Assembly: GCA_947073895.1 (NCBI GenBank)
Contig: CAMTNN010000118.1
Location: forward strand, 1 to 5,281
Origin: an uncultured cyanobacterium
GTDB taxonomy: Bacteria; Cyanobacteriota; Vampirovibrionia; Gastranaerophilales; Gastranaerophilaceae
Reading direction: 5' to 3'
DNA: 5,281 nt
The notes under the pieces were generated by a model. It was not told the origin of the DNA, made no database searches, and saw nothing but the letters and a program-made list of their open reading frames with translations. This document shows, piece after piece, positions 1-4,389 of the stretch (position 1 is its first letter; every line of letters starts with the position of its first letter). The position numbers and the translations under genes are program-made.

Positions 1-1
1 A

Positions 2-160
2 GCACGTGATTTATGTGCAAGCTATGGACTTGATAGTGCAATGGCATTTGATGGCGGAAGTTCAACTTCCCTTGATTATAAAAAGATACATGTTGTATCT
101 ACTCAGGAATCAGGCGATACAGGAAGAGCCTTAAAATCATTTATGATAATTAAAAAATAA
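2..160 (+). CDS. Phosphodiester glycosidase family protein (NAGPA-like), C-terminal fragment
   Basis: Only the last 52 codons are inside the window; the gene enters from the left edge and ends at TAA 158-160. The visible peptide reads A-R-D-L-C near the edge, then AMAFDGGSSTSLDYK, and closes with GRALKSFMIIKK. The Asp-Gly-Gly-Ser-Ser-Thr core followed by a short beta strand and a terminal Arg-x-Leu-(K)-S-F-hydrophobic strand is the C-terminal signature of the NAGPA/DUF2233 phosphodiester glycosidase family. These proteins act on glycosyl phosphodiesters, are often exported, and have been linked to cell-wall or exopolysaccharide metabolism. Export cannot be judged here because the N-terminus is missing. 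The gene converges on ycf23 and shares its terminator. The family assignment rests on one conserved motif, so the substrate is unknown. Confidence 0.72.
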   Translation, partial: ARDLCASYGLDSAMAFDGGSSTSLDYKKIHVVSTQESGDTGRALKSFMIIKK

Positions 161-194
161 AAAAAAGGATGATTTTTTAATCATCCTTTTTTTT
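161..194. terminator. Bidirectional intrinsic terminator between convergent genes
   Basis: GGATGATT (167-174) pairs perfectly with AATCATCC (179-186) around a TTTT loop. The stem is flanked by an A-run on the left (161-166) and a T-run on the right (187-194). Read on either strand this gives a stem followed by a U-tract, so it can terminate both the glycosidase gene (+) and ycf23 (-, stop at 211-213). Confidence 0.9.
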
Positions 195-210
195 ATTGCT
201 TTTATTTGAA

Positions 211-969
211 TTAAACTAATTCAACAACATATTGAGCGTTCTTTTCAGCGATTTCAACAAGGTTTTTAGAAACAGCAATCATAGAGATTTCTGAATCAAG
301 TTTGTTAACGCAAGAACCGCATCCGATAGCAGAAGCGCCTGATGCAAATGCTAATGAAGCAGTTGTAGGGTTGATGCCTGTTGCTGTCATGATAGGTAAT
401 TCGATGTTTCTTGATAGTTCAATTGTGTTAGAAAGAGTTAATTCAGCTCTTTCAACAAGACCTCTTGCACCGTTTGAAGGATTTTCATTAGAGAAATGAC
501 CTTCTGTTTGGATTAAATCAATGCCCATTGATTCAAGTTCACGAGCTAGAGAAATTTGTTCGCCAATTTCAAGTTCACCAGGGATTGTTACTGAGAAGAA
601 TACTTCTTCACCATCAAGCATTTCCATAGTTCTTCTAGCAAGGTTAAGAACTTGAGAAGCGTTGAAGCTGATACCTTTTTTATAAATTGCATCAAAGTTA
701 CCTAGTTCAATCGCGTCAGCACCTAAAGCTACTGCATGAACTAATTCTTCAGGAACAACTGATGATACGAAAATTGGCATATCAGTCATAGATCTAACCA
801 TAGAAATAATATCAGGGTTAGCACAAATATCTACTGCGCTAGCGCCAGCTTTATCAGCTGCCATAACAACCTTTTTAACGCTTTCTGCATCAAAATTGTC
901 GATACCAGCGATAATTTTAACAGCTCTTTTTTCGCTTAAAGCTCTTTTAAAACTTTCAATTCTTGACAT
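211..969 (-). CDS. ycf23: Ycf23 / DUF561 family TIM-barrel protein
   Basis: This 252-aa protein matches the Ycf23 (DUF561) family of cyanobacteria and red-lineage plastids over its whole length. The blocks are IAGIDNFD (20-27), VDICANP (46-52), IELGNFD (87-93), SVTIPGELE (126-134), IQTEGH (153-158), ATGI (196-199) and GCGSCVNKLDSE (216-227). The regular beta-alpha alternation and the late Gly-rich turn suggest a (beta/alpha)8 barrel with a phosphate- or nucleotide-type ligand site. No biochemical function is firmly established for the family. There is no signal peptide or membrane segment, so it should be cytosolic. The ATG at 967-969 is preceded by AAGGAG (975-980 region, minus strand) at normal spacing. 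A good promoter lies about 45 nt upstream, so it appears to be a monocistronic unit. Its presence in what seems to be a heterotroph is the best lineage marker in the window. Confidence 0.9.
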   Translation of the reverse strand: MSRIESFKRALSEKRAVKIIAGIDNFDAESVKKVVMAADKAGASAVDICANPDIISMVRSMTDMPIFVSSVVPEELVHAVALGADAIELGNFDAIYKKGISFNASQVLNLARRTMEMLDGEEVFFSVTIPGELEIGEQISLARELESMGIDLIQTEGHFSNENPSNGARGLVERAELTLSNTIELSRNIELPIMTATGINPTTASLAFASGASAIGCGSCVNKLDSEISMIAVSKNLVEIAEKNAQYVVELV

Positions 970-1012
970 TTTATTCTCCTTCTTTGTGTCGATTGTGATT
1001 AAAGTCTTGTTT

Positions 1013-1042
1013 ATTATACTACATTGAATGGTATTTTGGCAA
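1013..1042 (-). promoter_or_regulatory. Sigma70-type promoter of ycf23
   Basis: On the minus strand TTGCCA (1042-1037) and a perfect TATAAT (1018-1013) are separated by 18 bp. Transcription would start near 1006, giving a leader of about 37 nt that contains the AGGAG ribosome-binding site. This separates ycf23 transcription from the HTH gene upstream. Confidence 0.75.
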
Positions 1043-1130
1043 GCCTATAAATTCCCTCTCGCATTACATTACTGTAGCTTCTGTTTATTATGACTTTTTT
1101 CTTGAAAATGGAGTGTGTGCCTTTTGTATA

Positions 1131-1355
1131 TTAAAACGTAAAATTAAAAAACTCCTTAATTTCAACATTAAGTGCATCTGCCAACAGTTTGATAGTCCCA
1201 ATTGTAACATTTGCTTCTCCACGTTCAATTTGTCCAATATAGTTGAAATTCATATTAACAATTTCGGCAAGCTTCATTTGTGACAACTTTTGAGATTTTC
1301 TAATATAAGCAAGTTTTGTTCCAAATTTTCTCTCAAGGTTAGCATTTATACTCAT
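1131..1355 (-). CDS. Small XRE (Cro/C1-type) HTH transcriptional regulator
   Basis: This 74-aa protein is essentially one HTH_3 domain. It has an N-terminal helix (about 8-21, FGTKLAYIRKSQKLS), then the helix-turn-helix with SQMKLAEIVNMN and the recognition segment NYIGQIERGE (about 38-47). The ending, TIGTIKLLADALNV...EFF, is typical of the family. Size and the IERGExNxT segment resemble solitary repressors and restriction-modification controller (C) proteins, but no restriction or methylase gene is adjacent. The ATG at 1353-1355 has no Shine-Dalgarno sequence; the predicted transcript start lies only about 12 nt upstream, so translation is near-leaderless. An inverted repeat overlaps its -10 box, which fits autorepression. 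It is divergent from the 181-aa gene and could control that gene as well. DNA binding is near certain; the target is inferred. Confidence 0.88.
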   Translation of the reverse strand: MSINANLERKFGTKLAYIRKSQKLSQMKLAEIVNMNFNYIGQIERGEANVTIGTIKLLADALNVEIKEFFNFTF

Positions 1356-1366
1356 AAATATAAGTA

Positions 1367-1391
1367 TAGTATTAGTTATAGCATAATACTA
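1367..1391. promoter_or_regulatory. Inverted-repeat operator candidate overlapping the HTH promoter
   Basis: TAGTATTA (1367-1374) and TAATACTA (1384-1391) are perfect 8-bp inverted repeats separated by 9 bp. The repeat spans the -10 box and predicted start of the HTH gene. The spacing of half-site centres (about 17 bp) suits a dimeric Cro/C1-type repressor. An 8-bp palindrome, ATAGCTAT (1392-1399), sits immediately beside it, next to the -35. Autoregulatory function is inferred from position and from the regulator type. Confidence 0.55.
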
Positions 1392-1402
1392 ATAGCTATC
1401 AA
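1375..1402 (-). promoter_or_regulatory. Extended -10 promoter of the HTH gene
   Basis: On the minus strand TTGATA (1402-1397) is followed after 16 bp by TATAAC (1380-1375), which carries the extended -10 dinucleotide TG (TGCTATAAC). The start site should fall near 1368, about 12 nt before the ATG and without room for a Shine-Dalgarno sequence. Confidence 0.65.
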
Positions 1403-1462
1403 CACAGAAATAATAGCCAATAAGCATTAATATTTGTAAATTTTCTTTGGGATTTTAGCAAT

Positions 1463-1490
1463 TTGAACAAAATGAAAAACTTTATATAAA
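1463..1490 (+). promoter_or_regulatory. Predicted promoter of the 181-aa gene
   Basis: TTGAAC (1463-1468) and TATAAA (1485-1490) are separated by 16 bp. The start would be near 1497, about 36 nt before the ATG. It lies about 70 bp from the HTH operator, so direct repression from that site would need additional contacts. Confidence 0.5.
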
Positions 1491-1532
1491 CATAACACGA
1501 GAGAACTAAATTAAAAAAGAAAGGAGCTAATT

Positions 1533-2078
1533 ATGGCTGGAGAGCAAATTATGGTATTTGGAGGCGTAAAACTTGATAGAAGTGAAGTTGCAAAGACTTC
1601 AACAAAGTTGGTAGAAAATCCTAAAACTTATAAACAAGAAACGGTGTTTTGTGTTCAATTTAAAAATGGCGTCAAAGCTGCTTATAGAAAAAGTGATAAT
1701 AATGCAGCTTCAATTTATTCAAGTCGTACTTACCAAATGGTGGATGACACTAAGACTACGACACGATTTGTTGAAGGATTGGAATTAAAAGGCAATAGTA
1801 AAGGGCAAAATACAATTAATGTTATTGGAGGTTCTATTGTTGGTGTTGATGTTGCGGATAATGGTGGTGGAGATGATGTAACTGTTGACAGAGCTGAGGT
1901 CTCAAACTCTAGATCAAGTGGATTTATTCCTAAGCTGTTGAGTGGCGGAAACGTTTTGACTGATAAAAACGACAATACTCAAATTAAAAACTTTGGCGAT
2001 TCTGATTATACAAGAAAGGGTACCATTATCACCAAATATAAGGAGCCAGGTGTAAGGAGAATTGATATAAATTTATAA
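1533..2078 (+). CDS. Hypothetical beta-rich protein, 181 aa
   Basis: I do not recognise this family. The ATG is supported by a strong AAGGAG (1521-1526) six bases upstream. The protein has no signal peptide or membrane helix and a single Cys (C40). It is rich in Gly, Asn, Asp, Ser and Thr. Alternating polar/hydrophobic stretches (about 36-50, 76-85, 93-107 and 114-122) predict beta strands. Residues about 86-128 are glycine/asparagine rich and contain DNGGGDDVTVD (109-119). This superficially resembles one RTX-type calcium-binding turn, but a lone copy is weak evidence. The C-terminus is basic (ITKYKEPGVRRIDINL). It is divergent from the HTH regulator and is followed by a long hairpin, so it is probably a single-gene unit, possibly regulated by that HTH protein. 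Possible roles include a structural, filament-like or phage-derived beta protein, but none is demonstrated. Confidence 0.75.
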   Translation: MAGEQIMVFGGVKLDRSEVAKTSTKLVENPKTYKQETVFCVQFKNGVKAAYRKSDNNAASIYSSRTYQMVDDTKTTTRFVEGLELKGNSKGQNTINVIGGSIVGVDVADNGGGDDVTVDRAEVSNSRSSGFIPKLLSGGNVLTDKNDNTQIKNFGDSDYTRKGTIITKYKEPGVRRIDINL

Positions 2079-2093
2079 TCTCTATAATAAGTG

Positions 2094-2132
2094 TTGTAAA
2101 ATACCTCTCCATATAGGAGGGGTATTTTACAA
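2094..2132 (+). terminator. Long hairpin after the 181-aa gene (probable terminator or 3' stabiliser)
   Basis: The arms 2094-2110 and 2116-2132 form 17 consecutive pairs (one G-U) around the loop ATATA. The stem contains CTCC/GGAG and an A/T-rich base. No U-tract follows on either strand, so it is not a textbook intrinsic terminator. It could still define or protect the 3' end of the mRNA. Confidence 0.6.
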
Positions 2133-2269
2133 TCAGAAGTTGATTTGATTATTTAAAATAAACTCAATTCTTTTTATTTTTTGTAAGTCTCTCAATAAAT
2201 TAAAAACTACGTAATCAAGAGTTCATGATAGAAAAGGTTACTTATTGTAACAAAAATTTCCCGTATTTG
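2133..2269. other. AT-rich intergenic stretch upstream of the rpsL promoter
   Basis: I find no gene here. The only structure seen is a small inverted repeat, GTTAC (2237-2241) / GTAAC (2247-2251), ending about 19 bp before the -35 box. It might be a protein-binding site. The rest of the gene-free stretch up to rpsL is described as promoter and leader. Confidence 0.4.
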
Positions 2270-2298
2270 TTGACATACAAGCATGTTCGTCATACGAT
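2270..2298 (+). promoter_or_regulatory. Promoter of the rpsL-rpsG operon
   Basis: A perfect TTGACA (2270-2275) is followed after 17 bp by TACGAT (2293-2298), which matches four of six -10 positions. The predicted start is near 2305, exactly where the first leader stem begins. This leaves an untranslated leader of about 155 nt before rpsL. Confidence 0.7.
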
Positions 2299-2301
2299 TA
2301 A

Positions 2302-2410
2302 GGTACTCTAGCCGAAATTTCTGCCGGATTTGACGGTTAGAGGGATGACGTACCCTCCAAGGAGGCTAGTCAAAAAGGTAAATAACTCCAGTTTGTATTG
2401 AGACTGCATT
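2302..2410 (+). promoter_or_regulatory. Structured 5' leader of rpsL with alternative pairings
   Basis: Stem A pairs CTCTAGCCG (2306-2314) with CGGTTAGAG (2334-2342). It is nine pairs with one G-U, extended by AAAT/ATTT inside. An alternative fold pairs TTTGAC (2329-2334) with GTCAAA (2369-2374) and GAGGG (2340-2344) with CCCTC (2353-2357). It destroys stem A. CTAGCC (2308-2313) can also pair with GGCTAG (2364-2369). A third small hairpin, AGTTT/AGACT (2390-2405), follows. There is no U-tract, so control would more likely act on translation, RNA stability or protein binding than by classical attenuation. It matches no riboswitch class I recognise. A ribosomal-protein autoregulatory leader is the natural hypothesis. 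Confidence 0.5.
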
Positions 2411-2458
2411 TGGAAAGTGTTTATCTTAAATGTATTAAAAGGTAAAAGGAGAAAAGTT

Positions 2459-2842
2459 ATGCCTACAATTAACCAGCTTGTACGTTCAGAACGTAAAAAG
2501 CTAACAGACAAAACCAAATCGCCGGCTCTTATGGAATGTCCTCAAAGACGCGGCGTTTGTACAAGGGTTTATACAACAACCCCTAAAAAACCTAACTCAG
2601 CTTTGAGAAAGGTTGCCAGAGTCAGACTTACTAACGGATTTGAAGTTACTTCTTATATTCCTGGTATTGGACACAACCTTCAAGAACACAGTGTTGTTCT
2701 TATAAGAGGCGGAAGGGTTAAAGACCTTCCAGGTGTAAGATATCACATCGTTCGTGGTACTTTAGATACAGCTGGTGTTGCTAATAGAACACAAAGCCGT
2801 TCTAAATACGGTGCTAAAAGAGCTAAAGGAGGTAAGAAATAA
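2459..2842 (+). CDS. rpsL: 30S ribosomal protein S12
   Basis: This 127-aa protein is a near-canonical S12 that sits at the decoding centre of the 30S subunit. The start chosen is ATG 2459, giving MPTINQLVR, with AAGGAG (2446-2451) seven bases upstream. An in-frame ATG at 2417 would add 14 non-homologous residues and lacks a ribosome-binding site. Hallmarks include [13 protein letters not shown] (40-52), the domain block from GHNLQEHS (71-78), [14 protein letters not shown] (83-96) and a basic tail. K43 and K88, the usual sites of streptomycin-resistance mutations, are wild type. D89, modified by RimO in some bacteria, is present. It is the first gene of a two-gene operon with rpsG. The TAA overlaps the rpsG ATG by one base, indicating translational coupling. 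Confidence 0.98.
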   Translation: MPTINQLVRSERKKLTDKTKSPALMECPQRRGVCTRVYTTTPKKPNSALRKVARVRLTNGFEVTSYIPGIGHNLQEHSVVLIRGGRVKDLPGVRYHIVRGTLDTAGVANRTQSRSKYGAKRAKGGKK

Positions 2843-3312
2843 TGTCTAGAAGATCTAAACCTGAAAGAAGAATTCCTTCAGCAGACCCTATTTATAACAG
2901 CGTTGATGTTTCTAAATTTATTAACAGAATTATGAGACGCGGTAAAAAGTCTCTTGCTGAGAAAATTTTCTATTCTACAATTACAAAAATTGAAGAAAGA
3001 ACTAACGAAAAAGGTCTTGAAGTTTTCCAAAAAGGTGTTACTAACGCAACTCCATTGTTGGAAGTAAAAGCAAGACGTATTGGTGGTTCAACTTACCAAG
3101 TTCCTATTGATGTAAAACCTGACAGAGGTTTTGCTCTAGCTTCAACAAATATTATTGCTGCAGCTAAAAATAGAAGCGGTAAGACTTTCGTAGATAAACT
3201 TGCAAGCGAATTAATTGATGCTTCTAACGGTAACGGTGCAGCATGCAAAAAACGTGAAGACACCCACAGAATGGCAGAAGCTAACAAAGCGTTTGCTCAC
3301 TATAGATATTAA
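2842..3312 (+). CDS. rpsG: 30S ribosomal protein S7
   Basis: This 156-aa protein is a full-length S7, the primary binder that organises the 16S rRNA 3' (head) domain and contacts the E site. The family signature runs through DVSKFINRIMRRGKKS (22-37) and the following helix. EVKARRIGGSTYQVP (74-88) forms the conserved beta-hairpin region, and the end KREDTHRMAEANKAFAHYRY (137-156) is canonical. The start overlaps the rpsL stop as TAATG. A strong AAAGGAGG (2825-2832) inside the rpsL end supports efficient reinitiation. In many bacteria S7 is an autoregulator of its operon. A terminator follows directly, so fusA and tuf are not cotranscribed here. Confidence 0.98.
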   Translation: MSRRSKPERRIPSADPIYNSVDVSKFINRIMRRGKKSLAEKIFYSTITKIEERTNEKGLEVFQKGVTNATPLLEVKARRIGGSTYQVPIDVKPDRGFALASTNIIAAAKNRSGKTFVDKLASELIDASNGNGAACKKREDTHRMAEANKAFAHYRY

Positions 3313-3330
3313 TATTTTATTTTATATCTT

Positions 3331-3361
3331 AAAAAAGCTCCGAATTTTCGGAGCTTTTTTT
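3331..3361 (+). terminator. Intrinsic terminator after rpsG
   Basis: AGCTCCGA (3336-3343) pairs with TCGGAGCT (3348-3355) around a short ATTT-type loop. The upstream A-run and downstream T-run extend it. It is a strong terminator that ends the rpsL-rpsG transcript. Confidence 0.9.
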
Positions 3362-3413
3362 GTAACAATTTTGCAATATTTTATCAATTATGAGGTTTTG
3401 GAAGATTTAATTA

Positions 3414-4082
3414 GTGAGTATGAATATTACAAACCAATTACAGCAAAATAATATTGAATTTGGTCACAGTAGAAAAATTCCCAGATATATTTATCACATG
3501 ACTTCAAAAGCTAACTATGAATCTATGTTAAGAGATGGTTATATAAAGACAAGTGATTATAAGCTTCATGTTGACAAGGGGATCTATGCTTTTGACTTAC
3601 CTAATTTTTATAAGCGTTGGGGTATAAATAAGGATTGGGGATATGATGATTTACAGCGTATAATTTTACGACATATAGTTAAGTGGACTAACTCAGCTCA
3701 ATCCGGATCAAGTGATCTTGTAATATTAAGAATTCCTACTTCGAATTTAGATATAGATAAACTTTCAGTACGCAGTTTAAATAAATTATTTAGTTTTGAG
3801 CAAACAGAAACTTTTTTTAGGAATCTGGGGCCAAAACTTCAAGAACATTTAGCCGGTAATACACCTGCAAGAGAAGCTCCTTTATATACAAGACGAAAAG
3901 ATGCAATAGAATTTATCTACAAAGATAATATTCCTATAGAAAATGCAGAGCAGATAGGTAATATTGTTAATGTTGCTGAATTACGAAAGGATGATAAATT
4001 TACAGCAAATCCGGTTAAATTTATCATGCAAAACCTACTGGCTGGTACGTCCGAAGTAAAAGGTGCTAATTTGATGAAATAA
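3414..4082 (+). CDS. ADP-ribosyltransferase-fold-like protein (DarT/DUF4433-like motifs), function unknown
   Basis: This 222-aa soluble protein has no signal peptide or membrane segment. The N-terminal core reads IYHMTSKANYESMLRDGYIKTSD (26-48, quoted in part): a Y-H-x-T strand followed by a helix and a D-G-x-I turn. GIYAF (56-60) follows, and much later AIEFIYKDNIPIE (164-176). An HxT strand, a G-[IV]-Y strand and a Glu preceding a [VL]-x-D-x-[IV]-P turn are the hallmarks of H-Y-E-type ADP-ribosyltransferases such as DarT, DUF4433 and Tpt1-like proteins. H28, Y58 and E166 are the candidate catalytic triad. Whether it modifies protein, DNA or RNA, or is catalytic at all, is unknown. The start is either GTG 3414, nine bases after GGAAG (3400-3404), or ATG 3420; a stop at 3408-3410 excludes anything further upstream. 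The gene stands alone between two terminators. There is no macrodomain antitoxin next to it, so a DarTG toxin system is not supported. Confidence 0.6.
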   Translation: MSMNITNQLQQNNIEFGHSRKIPRYIYHMTSKANYESMLRDGYIKTSDYKLHVDKGIYAFDLPNFYKRWGINKDWGYDDLQRIILRHIVKWTNSAQSGSSDLVILRIPTSNLDIDKLSVRSLNKLFSFEQTETFFRNLGPKLQEHLAGNTPAREAPLYTRRKDAIEFIYKDNIPIENAEQIGNIVNVAELRKDDKFTANPVKFIMQNLLAGTSEVKGANLMK

Positions 4083-4096
4083 TTTTGTGTTAAACT

Positions 4097-4128
4097 AGCG
4101 GGTTCGTTAAGAACCCGCTTTTGTTTGT
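4097..4128 (+). terminator. Intrinsic terminator of the ADP-ribosyltransferase-like gene
   Basis: AGCGGGTTC (4097-4105) pairs perfectly with GAACCCGCT (4111-4119) around GTTAA. A T-rich tail with single G interruptions follows. The minus strand lacks a comparable U-tract, so it mainly serves the plus-strand gene. Confidence 0.88.
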
Positions 4129-4335
4129 TTAACTTGCAATCAGAGATTCCAGGCTTTTTACGGTGTTTCTTTGTTCTTTGACGATAAGTTCTAACACGGA
4201 GAATAGTGTCGCTATTTCGTCTGATTTGTCGCAATTAAACTCACAATAAGTTTTTGCGATTTCTAACAAATCAATACCTCTGTTTAGCTGTTCTTCTAAG
4301 TTTGCAATTGTTTTAATAATTAATGTATTTTCCAT
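4129..4335 (-). CDS. Small helical hypothetical protein, 68 aa
   Basis: I do not recognise this family. The protein is predicted to be almost entirely alpha-helical: helix about 1-30 (MENTLIIKTIANLEEQLNRG...), then a Cys-containing turn (CEFNCDKS), then helix about 36-66 (DEIATLFSVLELIVKEQRN...). This would form a helical hairpin that is acidic and polar, without a membrane segment or DNA-binding motif. I chose ATG 4335 over the TTG at 4350, which would add five residues. The TTG codon lies upstream of the -10 box and so would not be in the transcript. There is no Shine-Dalgarno sequence, and the predicted transcription start coincides with the ATG, so this looks like a leaderless mRNA. It is convergent with the ADP-ribosyltransferase-like gene and downstream of the transformylase-like gene on the same strand. 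An antitoxin or adaptor role is possible but unsupported. Confidence 0.65.
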   Translation of the reverse strand: MENTLIIKTIANLEEQLNRGIDLLEIAKTYCEFNCDKSDEIATLFSVLELIVKEQRNTVKSLESLIAS

Positions 4336-4341
4336 ATTTAA

Positions 4342-4370
4342 ATAATACAATAGAAAACCTATCTTGTCAA
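4342..4370 (-). promoter_or_regulatory. Promoter of the 68-aa gene, giving a leaderless transcript
   Basis: On the minus strand a perfect TTGACA (4370-4365) and TATTAT (4347-4342) are separated by 17 bp. The seventh base after the -10 box is 4335, the A of the ATG. The -35 box falls mostly in the loop of the terminator hairpin of the preceding gene. Confidence 0.7.
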
Positions 4371-4378
4371 TAGGTTTT
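4354..4378 (-). terminator. Weak terminator of the transformylase-like gene
   Basis: ATAGGTTTT (4370-4378) and AAAACCTAT (4354-4362) form a 9-bp AT-rich stem around a 7-nt loop. On the minus strand the stem ends in TTTT. It lies just after the stop at 4390-4392. The short stem and U-tract suggest incomplete termination, so some read-through into the 68-aa gene is possible. Confidence 0.55.
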
Positions 4379-4389
4379 TGGGAAATTTA

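Noticed and set aside
1043..1130. Terminator or small gene between the HTH gene and the ycf23 promoter
   Set aside because: I see no hairpin followed by a U-run on the minus strand and no open frame with a ribosome-binding site.
1730..1975. Antisense open frames over the 181-aa, S7 and ART-like genes and over ycf23
   Set aside because: They lack ribosome-binding sites, lie inside well-supported genes and have composition expected of shadow frames.
1131..2078. Restriction-modification locus suggested by the C-protein-like HTH gene
   Set aside because: No methyltransferase motifs (FxGxG, DPPY, PC) or nuclease motifs occur in the neighbouring genes.
2359..2365. Shine-Dalgarno-like AAGGAGG in the rpsL leader, possibly for a leader peptide
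   Set aside because: No ATG, GTG or TTG follows at a usable distance; the sequence is better explained as one arm of leader helices.
2417..2458. N-terminal 14-residue extension of S12 from an upstream in-frame ATG
   Set aside because: S12 proteins begin MPTINQLVR. The downstream ATG has a well-spaced AAGGAG, and the extension has no homology or ribosome-binding site.
3362..3413. Promoter for the ART-like gene (TTGTAA or TTGCAA with TATCAA)
   Set aside because: The boxes match poorly and spacing is off or ambiguous. Transcription from here is likely because of the terminator upstream, but no specific promoter can be defended.
3414..4335. DarTG-like or other toxin-antitoxin pair formed by the 222-aa ART-like protein and the 68-aa protein
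   Set aside because: The two genes are convergent, have separate promoters and terminators, and the small protein has no macrodomain or recognisable antitoxin fold.
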